From NCBI GenBank assembly GCA_913061055.1, contig CAJXVA010000011.1:1-50140 (forward strand): a stretch of 50,140 nucleotides of DNA, in the 5' to 3' direction. Origin of the DNA: an uncultured Pseudomonadota bacterium. Lineage in GTDB: Bacteria; Myxococcota_A; Polyangia; Nannocystales; Nannocystaceae. The translations under genes were made by a program, and so were the position numbers. Below the pieces are notes generated by a model that made no database searches, was not told the DNA's origin, and saw nothing but the letters and a program-made list of their open reading frames with translations. Of this stretch, positions 25,255 to 33,271 are shown piece by piece (the stretch's first letter is position 1; each line of letters opens with the position of its first letter).

Positions 25255-26322
25255 TCAAGGAGCCGGAGGCTCGGCCGCAAGCGCAGCGACCTCGTCGTCG
25301 CTCAGCGGGCGATTGTAGTAGCGAACGTCCGCGACGTCGCCGGCGAAGCGTGGGACGGGGGGCCCGCCGTTGTCGAAGTCCCCGCCGAGGTAGACGTCGC
25401 TGTCGTCCAGCTGGAAGTAGCCGGGCGCGATGATCGAGGCGCTGACGGGGGCTCCGTCCGCGAAGAGTGTGGCGGTGGCTCCATCAAAGCGCCCGGCGTA
25501 GTGGTGCCAGCTCCTGGTATCCACGTCCTCGAGATCCGTGGCCGTGTTCTCGTCCGGGTTCCCGATCACGAACTCGAAGTCGGAGAACCCATTGTCGAAG
25601 TGAAGCCCCCAGGAGTTCCACACGAGGTCCCCGGCGGGCTTGGTGAACACGATCGGATCGGGTGTCATGGCGACCCCCTGGGGCCGGACCCACACCGCGA
25701 CGGTGAACTCAGGGGCGTTGAAGTCTCCGCCGGGAATGACGGCGATCTGGGTCCCGTCGAAGCGGTAGAAGCCCGCCGGGTCCAGCTCCGGGCAGGCGTC
25801 GACGCAGGTCCCATCGTTGCCGTGCAGGGTCGCGTCGAGCACCCCGTCGGTGGGATCGTCGTCCAGCGGCCACCAGCCCACCAGGCCGTCATCCATCGGA
25901 CCCCCGGTACTCGAACTGCTGCTGGCTTCGCCGCCCTCGCTCGAAGAACTCGGGCCAGAGACGGTGATGGGAGTCGTTGTTGACTCGGACGAGGACGAGC
26001 TGGAGCCGTTCGAATCTGGGGGCTGCGTCGTGGTCTCCGAACCGCTCGACGCATCCAAGGTGGTGACCGCTGTTGTCGAGGTCTCGGTCCCGGTCGGCTG
26101 AGGATTGACGCACGTGTTGGAGAGGGAGCCGGCGAGCCCGCCGTAACGCTGTCCGCTTTCACACTCGGAATCGGGGAAGCTACAGAAGCCCGAGGGTTCG
26201 CACGTACCCGGTGCGTCGGCGGCTCCGCATTGACTCGAGTCTTCGCAGGTGAAGAACTCAGTCGTGGTGCACGCAGCCTGAAGCACCGCCAGCGCTCCGA
26301 GCATTGCCACCTTCCACCCCAT
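25255..26322 (-). CDS. LamG-domain lipoprotein
   Basis: 355 residues from ATG 26322. A signal peptide (MGWKVAMLGALAVLQAAC) ends at a Cys that is probably lipidated, although the -3 position is Gln, so the lipobox is imperfect. A small Cys module follows (FTCEDSSQCG, TCEPSGFCSFPDSEC, GQRYGGLAGSLSNTC), common in myxobacterial exported proteins. Then comes a Ser/Thr/Pro linker. From about residue 160 a concanavalin-like LamG domain is clear: DDGLVGWWPLDDDPTDG, FTVAVWVRPQG, RSWHHYAGRFDG, ATLFADGAPV, FAGDVADVRYYNRPLSDDE. LamG domains bind carbohydrates or proteins. Its stop lies 9 bases from the convergent zinc-ribbon lipoprotein stop, leaving no room for a separate terminator. Confidence 0.85.
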   Translation of the reverse strand: MGWKVAMLGALAVLQAACTTTEFFTCEDSSQCGAADAPGTCEPSGFCSFPDSECESGQRYGGLAGSLSNTCVNPQPTGTETSTTAVTTLDASSGSETTTQPPDSNGSSSSSSESTTTPITVSGPSSSSEGGEASSSSSTGGPMDDGLVGWWPLDDDPTDGVLDATLHGNDGTCVDACPELDPAGFYRFDGTQIAVIPGGDFNAPEFTVAVWVRPQGVAMTPDPIVFTKPAGDLVWNSWGLHFDNGFSDFEFVIGNPDENTATDLEDVDTRSWHHYAGRFDGATATLFADGAPVSASIIAPGYFQLDDSDVYLGGDFDNGGPPVPRFAGDVADVRYYNRPLSDDEVAALAAEPPAP

Positions 26323-26521
26323 CCCATCGCGAGTGTAGTGGAGCCGCTGGGCCGGTGCGAGACGGGGCCTTGGGGTCGAGGCGGGGTGCGTGCACATAGC
26401 GTAGTGGTCGAGACCATCCGCGCTCGACGGCGGCGGATGCCCGAGCCACGCTGAGGTGCCGAATTCGGCAAAGGAAGGCGCGTGCGGGAACTTTGCCGGC
26501 CCGCGGCTGTCTTGGCTGACG

Positions 26522-28051
26522 GTGCATGCGCGAAGTCTTGGGTGGGTGGCCGTCGTTCTTGCAGGTTGCGCGCACACCCCGAGTCAGGCGGCTGTCCCCG
26601 CGCCCGTGAGTCCGGTGGTTCCGCCGCTGTACGCGGATCTGGAGGCGCCCGAGATCGAGGCCGAGCCCACGGGCGAACCCGCGCTCCTCCAGGCCATGGC
26701 TGCGCTGGAAGCCGCTGGGCTGAAGGGCGCGAGCATTCGCGAGGACGAGGCCGGCAGGGCAGCCGAGCATGGCCTGACTTCGAGCATTGCGATCGCGGCT
26801 CTCGTCGAGATCGCCGACGCCTGCCCCGATCCGAAGGACAAGCTGTGCGCAGGAAGCCCCGAGTTGTTCGAAACAAAGTGGAAGCTGGTTCAGTGGCTGG
26901 GCTTCGCAGGAAACGAGGACTCGGGCGAGGTCTTGCTGAGGCTTCAGGGTGCAGGCGGGTACCGAGCGAGAATGGCACTCGACAGCCTTCTCGCGCGCCA
27001 AGCCGAAGCTCGATCGACGCCCTGCACACCTCCGGACGCCGACGCCGTCTCGGACGTCGCGGCATCACTGGGAGACTTCGCCGTGTTCGATCAACGGAAG
27101 AAGACGCTGGTGGCGCGGCCGCTGACGCCGTCGGAAGCGGCGGACCTCGCGTACTTCTTGGTTGCGGTCGAGCAGGCAGGGACGCCGGTCGGGACCGACG
27201 ACAACAGCTTCACTTCGGGCACCAAGCCCTCGGAGCAGTTCAGCTTGGACCGCGACGCGAATTATGCGGAACTGGAGGCGGCACAGGCCGCCGGCGACCC
27301 GGAGGAGATCGTGCGTACGGGGGTCGAGTACCTCGAGTCGCTCGGCTTTCCCGGAACCATCGATCGAAGTCTCGAAGGCAACATGCGCTGGGGCGGGGGC
27401 CGGTACTCCTACGTCATGCGAGACGTGGCGCTCGCTGCCGAGGTTGCGGGGGACTACGCCCTCTCCAGTGCGCTCTACCGACGCGCGAACCCCGGCGGTG
27501 GTGCCTGCGGGACCTCGGTGAGCAGCCGTCGAGGCCGCCAGCTCAAGGGGCTGATCCGAACCGCCGATGCGGGGGGGTCGTGCAACGAGGTGGTCGCCGA
27601 GCGGCTGCTCGACTGGGATGGCCGCGATGACTCGTTCTTCGGGCCCGATCGCCTCGCGGCCGCAGGCTTCGACCTGGCTCGGATCTATCGGGGAGCGTTC
27701 CTCACTCGGAACCGAGACCTTCCGGCGGCCGAACTCTCGGCCGCGCTCGGTCGCGCACCGTTGGCGTTCGCGATCGCAGCTCGTGACCGACTCGAGTCGA
27801 ACGGAGACGAGGCCTGGGACGCCCGGATCTGGTCGATCGAGGGGCTCGCGGACACGCTTGGCCGCGAAGGCGGGTTCTTCCTCGCCGCGGCGCTTCCCCA
27901 ACTCGCCCCTGCTGGACGGCGACGGGCGATTGAGGCCATCGGCGCGGCAGGCATGCGGGTACAGATCGGCCCGTGTGAGGAGGGCCGCTTGTGGGGATTC
28001 GGTCGGCACTTCAGCTCGCAGTGGGCTCGCCCGGTCGCGGCGTTCGGGTAG
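26522..28051 (+). CDS. Lipoprotein of unknown function, probably cut short by an amber codon
   Basis: 509 residues from GTG 26522, with signal peptide WVAVVLAGC and a perfect lipobox LAGC. The mature part is Ala/Glu/Leu-rich and mostly helical, with TPR or HEAT-like segments (PALLQAMAALEAAGLKG, ETKWKLVQWLGFAG, RDVALAAEVAGDYALSSALY, ELSAALGRAPLAFAIAA) and conserved-looking Cys pairs (ADACPDPKDKLCAG). I do not recognise a family. It ends at TAG 28049-28051, but the same frame continues as protein-like sequence for another 100 codons (next entry), so the stop may be a recent nonsense mutation. Partly divergent from the LamG gene: the two starts are 200 bases apart. Confidence 0.7.
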   Translation: MHARSLGWVAVVLAGCAHTPSQAAVPAPVSPVVPPLYADLEAPEIEAEPTGEPALLQAMAALEAAGLKGASIREDEAGRAAEHGLTSSIAIAALVEIADACPDPKDKLCAGSPELFETKWKLVQWLGFAGNEDSGEVLLRLQGAGGYRARMALDSLLARQAEARSTPCTPPDADAVSDVAASLGDFAVFDQRKKTLVARPLTPSEAADLAYFLVAVEQAGTPVGTDDNSFTSGTKPSEQFSLDRDANYAELEAAQAAGDPEEIVRTGVEYLESLGFPGTIDRSLEGNMRWGGGRYSYVMRDVALAAEVAGDYALSSALYRRANPGGGACGTSVSSRRGRQLKGLIRTADAGGSCNEVVAERLLDWDGRDDSFFGPDRLAAAGFDLARIYRGAFLTRNRDLPAAELSAALGRAPLAFAIAARDRLESNGDEAWDARIWSIEGLADTLGREGGFFLAAALPQLAPAGRRRAIEAIGAAGMRVQIGPCEEGRLWGFGRHFSSQWARPVAAFG

Positions 28052-28354
28052 ACCTGCCAACTCGCGTACTCGGACGAGGACGTCGCGGACCTCTACCGTT
28101 CGTTGCGTCCCCACATCCGCTCGGCGTCGGCAGGGGTTCGTATCGCCACCGCAGGTGCTGCCTCGGATCTTGGGGCCGTCACGGCACTGCGAGATGTCCG
28201 GTCTCTCCACGCGCGTCATCGCCGGGCAGCCAGGGCATGCAAGCCGGATGGACAGACCCCGTGTTATGCCGAAGAGAACGCTCTTAGCCATACACGTGCG
28301 GCATTGAAGACGCTCGAGGAGCACAGGACGGAGCTGCGCGCTCGCGGGAAGTGA
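28052..28354 (+). pseudogene. In-frame continuation of the preceding lipoprotein beyond an amber codon
   Basis: Directly after TAG 28049-28051 the same frame stays open to TGA 28352-28354. It reads TCQLAYSDEDVADLYRSLRP, then a moderately basic helical region, then CKPDGQTPCYAEENALSHTR and KTLEEHRTELRARGK. Charged, helical composition and a Cys pair match the upstream protein. The first 25 codons keep a high G/C third position; later codons less so. This suggests the original gene ended at 28354 (about 609 residues). The rest of the 374-base gap before the next start (28429) holds no other feature I can see. Confidence 0.5.
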
Positions 28355-28428
28355 CGCCTTTCGTCGGCCGCGAACCCAGACGGTGTGCGGCTGGAATTAC
28401 CCGGTTCGGACTGGTCTACTCTGGGGCC

Positions 28429-30129
28429 GTGGATGCGGTCGCCATCGGAACGCTCGTCGGGGGCGTCGGGCTGTTCCTGCTCGGCATGAACCTCATGACC
28501 GATAGCCTCGCGGCGCTCGGTGGCGACACGTTGCGAACCATCGTTGGCCGATTGATCCACCGGCGCTCCGGCGCGCTGGCGACCGGTGTCGTGGCGACCG
28601 CCTTGCTGCAGTCTTCGAGCGCGACCACGTTGGTCACGGTGGGCTTCGTGAGCGCGGGCCTCGTCACGTTTTCGGACTCGCTGGGCCTCATCTTGGGGGC
28701 GAACATCGGGACCACGGCGACGAGCTGGTTGGTGTCCCTCGTCGGGCTGAAGTTCAAGGTCAGTGCCATCGCGCTTCCGCTCGTCGGCGCGGGGGCGCTG
28801 CTGCGGCTGGTGACCCGGGGTCGGCGGGCTCGATTGGCTCAGGCTGTGTCGGGGTTTGGGCTCATCTTCGTGGGCATCGACATCATGCAGGACGGCATGG
28901 CGGGGCTCGACGTGGACTTCAACTGGGGGCAGGACCTCCCCGGACCGTTGCGGACAGCCGCGCTCGTGGGCATCGGGGCGGCGATGACCGTGGTGATGCA
29001 ATCCTCGAGCGCGGCCGCGGCGACAACGTTGATCGCGCTGAGCGCGGGCCGGGTCGAACTCCAGCAGGCTGCGGCGCTGGTCATCGGGCAGAACGTCGGC
29101 ACTACGGTGACTGCGATCATCGGGGCCAGTGGCGGCTCCTTGTCGGCTCGGCGGACCGCGGTGGCGCACGTGTTGTTCAACGTGCTCACGGCCGTCGTCG
29201 CACTCATCGCCCTGCGTCCGTTCCTCGCGGTGATCACCGAGCTGGCTCGGCGGTGGGTTGGCGACGCACCCCAGACCGTGCTCGCGTTGTTTCATACCGG
29301 CTTCAACGTGCTCGGCGTCGCGCTCGTCTACCCGTGGCTGGACCGATTCGCCAAGCTGGTGGAGCGCATCGTGCCCAAACCGGCGCAGGCGGTGGTCGCA
29401 GACCTCCCGAAGTCCTCCTTGAGTGTGCCCGCCGTGGCGTTGGAGTCGGCACGCATCACCGCTGCACGGGCCGCACTCGAAGCCTCGCGCCTCGCGGTGT
29501 CTGCGATGCGCGGTCGGTCAGGAGACCGAGAGGAGGCAAACCTGCTTCGGGTTGCCCTCGACCTGGCGCGCGATCCCAAGAAGCTCCTGGCACGGTCGCC
29601 AGACCCCGCGCGCGATCTCGCCGAGCGCATTCATGGCCTGGACGCCGTGCTCACCGAGCTGACCGTCTATCTCGGTAAGATCGACACCCCTCGCAACGCC
29701 GGCGCGATCAACCACGAGCGCGTGGCGCTGCTCCATGCTGTCGATCACATTCGCCGGCTGGTGCGGGTCGCTGAAAGCTCGGACCGGAAGGGGCGCGTCG
29801 AGGAGCAGCCCGAGCTCCGGGCGCTCGCAGACCCCACGATCGATGCGCTGCAGCCCTTGCTCGGTGACGACGTGGACGTCGGCCGGCCGTGGATCGGACA
29901 CGTCGCCGAGGTGGCGCGCCAATGCAGCCGCGAGGACCGAAGACGTCGCGACGCACATCGGGAGGGCGTGCTCGAACGCCTCGGATCCGGCGAGCTCGAG
30001 CCGGATGCTGCAGACAAGCTATTGGCGGCGGCACGCTGGGTGGGCAAGACGCCCAAGCATGTTGCGCGCGCGTTTCGCTATCTAGGCACCGGGGCACAGC
30101 CGCAGATCGAGGATGAGGACGAAGGCTGA
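28429..30129 (+). CDS. Na/Pi cotransporter family protein with PhoU-like tail
   Basis: 566 residues from GTG 28429; the open frame upstream lacks protein character. The two inverted Na/Pi repeats carry the family's QSSS signatures: LLQSSSATTLVTVGF and VVMQSSSAAAATTLIALS. Each is followed by an asparagine/glycine motif (LGANIGTTATSW, IGQNVGTTVTA). About nine membrane segments fill residues 1-320. The remaining 240 residues are a charged helical PhoU-like domain (INHERVALLHAVDHIRRLVRVA). Family members import phosphate with sodium, though several bacterial YjbB-type relatives export it. No pst or pho genes are adjacent. Confidence 0.87.
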   Translation: MDAVAIGTLVGGVGLFLLGMNLMTDSLAALGGDTLRTIVGRLIHRRSGALATGVVATALLQSSSATTLVTVGFVSAGLVTFSDSLGLILGANIGTTATSWLVSLVGLKFKVSAIALPLVGAGALLRLVTRGRRARLAQAVSGFGLIFVGIDIMQDGMAGLDVDFNWGQDLPGPLRTAALVGIGAAMTVVMQSSSAAAATTLIALSAGRVELQQAAALVIGQNVGTTVTAIIGASGGSLSARRTAVAHVLFNVLTAVVALIALRPFLAVITELARRWVGDAPQTVLALFHTGFNVLGVALVYPWLDRFAKLVERIVPKPAQAVVADLPKSSLSVPAVALESARITAARAALEASRLAVSAMRGRSGDREEANLLRVALDLARDPKKLLARSPDPARDLAERIHGLDAVLTELTVYLGKIDTPRNAGAINHERVALLHAVDHIRRLVRVAESSDRKGRVEEQPELRALADPTIDALQPLLGDDVDVGRPWIGHVAEVARQCSREDRRRRDAHREGVLERLGSGELEPDAADKLLAAARWVGKTPKHVARAFRYLGTGAQPQIEDEDEG

Positions 30130-30133
30130 GGCG

Positions 30134-30147
30134 CCGGGAGTTCCCGG
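30134..30147. terminator. Short inverted repeat after the Na/Pi gene
   Basis: CCGGGA (30134-30139) and TCCCGG (30142-30147) are perfect arms with only two bases between them, 4 bases after the stop at 30129. It could form a small stem with a 4-base loop or be a protein-binding palindrome. Weak call. Confidence 0.35.
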
Positions 30148-30167
30148 TTGCCACACGGTCTGCGGCA

Positions 30168-30182
30168 GTCCATGACATGGAC
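30168..30182. promoter_or_regulatory. Palindrome abutting the start of the reductase gene
   Basis: GTCCAT (30168-30173) and ATGGAC (30177-30182) are perfect inverted arms with a 3-base spacer. They end two bases before the ATG at 30185 and so cover the place where a ribosome binding site would lie. Either an operator or a hairpin that hides the translation start; no other Shine-Dalgarno is evident. Confidence 0.4.
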
Positions 30183-30184
30183 AC

Positions 30185-30967
30185 ATGTTTGAGAACAAGC
30201 ACGTGCTCATCGCCGGCGGCACCAGTGGCATCAACCTCGGCATTGCCAAGGGTTTTGCGGCCGCCGGGGCCAAGGTTTCCGTCTTCAGTCGCAAACAAGA
30301 CAAAGTGGACGCTGCGGTCGCGGCACTCAGTGAGCTCGGTCCGCAGGCCCACGGCGGAATCGCGGACGTCCGGGAGCCGGAACAAGTCAAGGCGACGATC
30401 GCGGCCGCGGCTGCGGCCCAAGGACCCATCGATGTACTCGTCAGCGGTGCCGCTGGGAACTTTCTCGCCCCGGCGGTCACGATGTCGCCGAACGCATTCG
30501 GCTCGGTGGTGGGTATCGACCTCAACGGGACGTTTCACGTGCTTCGCTTCGCCTTCGAGCACCTCACCAAGCCCGGTGCATCCATCATCAACATCTCCGC
30601 TCCCCAAGCGTGGGTGCCCATGGTGGCCCAGGCCCACGTCTGCGCGGCGAAGGCAGGTATCGACATGCTCACCAAGACCCTCGCCATGGAATGGGGCCCG
30701 GCGGGCGTGCGGGTCAACTCGCTGGTACCCGGACCCATTGAAGGCACCGAAGGCATGGACCGGCTGCTCGTCGACAAGTCGAGGAAGGCGGCGCTTGCCA
30801 AGACCGTCCCGCTGGGCCGGCTGGGACAAGTCGAGGATTGCGCCGACGTGGCGATGTTCCTCGCTTCGGACGCGGCGCGGTACGTCAGCGGCGTGGTGCT
30901 CCCGGTGGATGGAGGCTGGTCGCTAGGTGGGGCGACGATTGCGATGGGTCATATGATGGGCGGTTGA
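30185..30967 (+). CDS. SDR-family 2,4-dienoyl-CoA reductase-like (DECR2 type)
   Basis: 260 residues from ATG 30185. The NADP-binding motif is GGTSGINLGIA, followed by VFSRKQDK and the VSGAAGNFLAP loop. The usual SDR YxxxK is not present: the region reads AHVCAAKAGIDMLTKTLAME, with Lys 156 but Val at the Tyr position. This is the pattern of peroxisomal-type 2,4-dienoyl-CoA reductases (human DECR2 has a HAGSAK version). The matching VNSLVPGPIEGTEGMDRL segment supports the same assignment. The enzyme would reduce 2,4-dienoyl-CoA during beta-oxidation of polyunsaturated fatty acids. Other dienoyl reductase genes are not nearby. A strong terminator follows. Confidence 0.85.
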   Translation: MFENKHVLIAGGTSGINLGIAKGFAAAGAKVSVFSRKQDKVDAAVAALSELGPQAHGGIADVREPEQVKATIAAAAAAQGPIDVLVSGAAGNFLAPAVTMSPNAFGSVVGIDLNGTFHVLRFAFEHLTKPGASIINISAPQAWVPMVAQAHVCAAKAGIDMLTKTLAMEWGPAGVRVNSLVPGPIEGTEGMDRLLVDKSRKAALAKTVPLGRLGQVEDCADVAMFLASDAARYVSGVVLPVDGGWSLGGATIAMGHMMGG

Positions 30968-31019
30968 GTGGTGAGCGTGCTGCTCGACTCGCGCCGACGT
31001 CGTGAGACCAGCCTCGACG

Positions 31020-31047
31020 CGAGAGTTCCGGTCGCCCGGAACTTTCG
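31020..31047 (+). terminator. Strong hairpin after the reductase gene
   Basis: CGAGAGTTCCGG (31020-31031) pairs with CCGGAACTTTCG (31036-31047), giving 12 pairs with one G-T and a TCGC tetraloop, 53 bases after the stop at 30967. It isolates the lipoprotein gene starting at 31128. Confidence 0.7.
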
Positions 31048-31068
31048 AGCCGACTCCCGCTCCGCGAT

Positions 31069-31112
31069 GGGACAGAAAAACGTCGAGGGCCATTGATCGA
31101 GGCCGCTGTCCC
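31069..31112. promoter_or_regulatory. Widely spaced inverted repeat upstream of the repeat lipoprotein
   Basis: GGGACAG (31069-31075) and CTGTCCC (31106-31112) are perfect 7-base arms 30 bases apart, ending 15 bases before the ATG at 31128. They could be paired binding half-sites or a loop in the leader. Function unknown. Confidence 0.35.
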
Positions 31113-31127
31113 GGACACTACCTACGT

Positions 31128-32627
31128 ATGGCTTTTTTGATCGATCGCCCTTCGGCCATGGTCTCGCTGCTCGCACTCCTCGCCGGATGCCCCAACGGCT
31201 CTGCCGAGGGGGGGAGCGATACGGATGGCCAAGAGGGAAGCGGCACCTCGAGCGCGGACTCGTCGGACTCGTCAGGCTCGTCAGATTCCCAGACGGCCGA
31301 CTCCTCGGGTGGGAACCAGGGGGGCTGCGCCGCGTATGAGCCGGGAGGAATCGAGACCGAGGAACCGATGATCCCCGCCGACTGTGAGGATCCCGAGGAG
31401 GATCGTTGTCGCTTCGATCAGGACCACGACGGGGTCCCTCTGTTCTGCGACAACGCCGAACGCGTCCCCAATCCCGGCCAGAGCGACCTCGATGCCGACG
31501 GTCTCGGCGACGCAATCGACCTCTGCCCGCTCGTGGCTGGGGATCCGAACAACACCTCCGACTCGGACCGCGATGGCATCGGGAACGCTTGCGATAGCTG
31601 TCGCCAAACCCTCTCCACATACAACGGCCCGCTCGAGACCGGGGCGATTCCGTTTTCCATGTGGGTTCGGAACAACCCGTACCAAGGGGATGCGGACCAG
31701 GACGGCATCGGTGACGCTTGCGACAACTGCCCAACGGTCCCCAACTGTGGTGACTTCGGCCCGGACAATCCCGCCACGCTCGGGGTCGAGGTCCCGTACG
31801 ACGACCCGACGCTGTGTCAGGCCGACACGAACGGCAACGGGGTCGGCGATGCCTGCGAAGACCTGGTCGGCATGGGCTTCTCCGGCGTGGACGACTTCGA
31901 TGGTGACGGACTCCCCAACGAGACCGACGCGTGTCCGAGGATCCCAGTGGACACGAGCGCGTGCGGCGGGGACTCCGGTCCCTGCGAGCATGCAGATGAC
32001 GACGGCGACGGCATTGGCAACGCTTGCGATACTTGTCCGCACGTCGCAAACCCCGAGCAACTCGTGGAGGGGTCGGGCGACGATGCCGACGGCGACTTCG
32101 TCGGCGACGCGTGCGAACCGGACGAAGGCTGCCGTGAACGGGGGAATCCACGCGCCATCGGATTCTTCGATGTGAGCGCGGATGGCTACTGCTGCGTCCG
32201 GACGTACCCCGGAGATGGGGTCTGGCGAACGCCCGAGGGCCTGCCCATCCGCCTCGATTGCGAGGACGGGGACGATACTTGCGCGCCCGTTGCGCCCTGG
32301 GTCGCAGCCACCCCGGGAATCATCGACCTCTCGCCGGCCTGCGATGTTGCCCTCGAACTCGCGTGCAAAGAAGAAGCCTCCGCAGTCACGCTTGACGACG
32401 TCGGCGGAGACATCGATCAGCTGTGGTCGTTCGCGTGTCGGTTGCCGCAGCACGACGTGGACCTCGATGGCATCGGAGACCGGTGCGACCTATGCCCGTT
32501 TGCCCACGACCCCACGAACGACTTCTACGTAGATGCAAACGGGCGGGAGTGGCCCAACGACGGAGCCTTCTGCAACGGTGATTACCATCCCGACACCGTG
32601 AGCCCCGACAACGACTGCTGGCCGTAG
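31128..32627 (+). CDS. Lipoprotein with thrombospondin type 3 calcium-binding repeats
   Basis: 499 residues from ATG 31128. The signal peptide ends in the lipobox LAGC. After a Ser/Asp/Gly linker, Asp-rich type 3 repeats follow in series: DQDHDGVPLFCDN, DLDADGLGDAIDLCP, DSDRDGIGNACDSC, DADQDGIGDACDNCP, DDFDGDGLPNETDACP, DDDGDGIGNACDTCP, DADGDFVGDACE and DVDLDGIGDRCDLCP. Each DxDxDG loop is a Ca2+ site, so the mature protein should be a rigid, calcium-loaded rod on the outer membrane or cell surface. A non-repeat block (about residues 330-460) with CCVRTYPGDG interrupts the series. Role unknown; adhesion is a common guess for such proteins. Confidence 0.88.
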   Translation: MAFLIDRPSAMVSLLALLAGCPNGSAEGGSDTDGQEGSGTSSADSSDSSGSSDSQTADSSGGNQGGCAAYEPGGIETEEPMIPADCEDPEEDRCRFDQDHDGVPLFCDNAERVPNPGQSDLDADGLGDAIDLCPLVAGDPNNTSDSDRDGIGNACDSCRQTLSTYNGPLETGAIPFSMWVRNNPYQGDADQDGIGDACDNCPTVPNCGDFGPDNPATLGVEVPYDDPTLCQADTNGNGVGDACEDLVGMGFSGVDDFDGDGLPNETDACPRIPVDTSACGGDSGPCEHADDDGDGIGNACDTCPHVANPEQLVEGSGDDADGDFVGDACEPDEGCRERGNPRAIGFFDVSADGYCCVRTYPGDGVWRTPEGLPIRLDCEDGDDTCAPVAPWVAATPGIIDLSPACDVALELACKEEASAVTLDDVGGDIDQLWSFACRLPQHDVDLDGIGDRCDLCPFAHDPTNDFYVDANGREWPNDGAFCNGDYHPDTVSPDNDCWP

Positions 32628-32662
32628 CACGATGTCGCTGGCGGAGCTGCGAGAACCAAGTC

Positions 32663-33271
32663 ATGCGGTACCGTGTCGCGATGAGGGGTGTGCTCGTTGC
32701 GGTGGTGCTCTGGCTGGCGTGTCCGAGTGTTGCACGCGCATGCAGTTGCTTGGGGGCCGAGCCCGACAGCGACGAGGCGTTCCAAGCTCTCGTTGATGAG
32801 GCGACGGTGGTGTTCGAGGGGCGCGCGGTGGAGTCTCGGTGGGAGGGCGACTCCACAGTGCAGCCCTTCGCGGTGGTGCGAAGTTTCAAGGGTCCCCCAC
32901 ACGAAGTCATCACCCTGGACGGTGGAATGCGACGGGAACGGCACAAGGACTCGTCCTCCTACTCGTTCTCCTCGAGCTCCTGCGACAGCGTGTTCGAGCC
33001 GGAGCGAACCTATCTGGTGTTTGCGTACGCCGGAGATGACGGGGCGCTGTACTCGAGCGTGTGCTCGCCGACCCGGCTGTCCCGACAAGCCGGTCGTTAC
33101 TTCAAGTTCTTGGAGAAGAACCGGAGCGAACCTGGGCCGCCTGCGATTGAACCATCCTCGGGGTGCCGAGCACCGGGCCAGGCACCCTCGGATCGGGCCG
33201 TGTTCGTGCTCTTCATGGTCCTCGGCGTCCGGAGGCGCCGTTCTTCTCGACACCGCTCGTCCCGGCGCTGA
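32663..33271 (+). CDS. Small secreted protein with MYXO-CTERM-like tail
   Basis: 202 residues from ATG 32663; ATG 32681 is an alternative. A signal peptide ends near ARA/CSC. The mature protein starts CSCLGAEPDSDEAFQ and continues with a strand pattern (TVVFEGRAVES, AVVRSFKGPP, SSSSCDSVFEPERTYLVFAY). An N-terminal CxC on a small OB-like domain recalls TIMP/netrin-type proteins in bacteria; that is inference. The tail has Pro/Ser, a Cys (SSGCRAPG), a hydrophobic stretch (AVFVLFMVLGV) and RRRR, fitting MYXO-CTERM. The last 59 bases overlap the 3' end of the convergent tandem-UvrA gene. Confidence 0.75.
   Translation: MRYRVAMRGVLVAVVLWLACPSVARACSCLGAEPDSDEAFQALVDEATVVFEGRAVESRWEGDSTVQPFAVVRSFKGPPHEVITLDGGMRRERHKDSSSYSFSSSSCDSVFEPERTYLVFAYAGDDGALYSSVCSPTRLSRQAGRYFKFLEKNRSEPGPPAIEPSSGCRAPGQAPSDRAVFVLFMVLGVRRRRSSRHRSSRR

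Noticed and set aside
24107..25258. 383-codon minus-strand open frame opposite the zinc-ribbon lipoprotein
   Set aside because: Composition typical of an antisense shadow; the plus strand carries lipobox, zinc ribbon and linker.
28264..29295. 343-codon minus-strand open frame
   Set aside because: Opposite the Na/Pi gene; His/Arg/Gln-rich low-complexity shadow without motifs.
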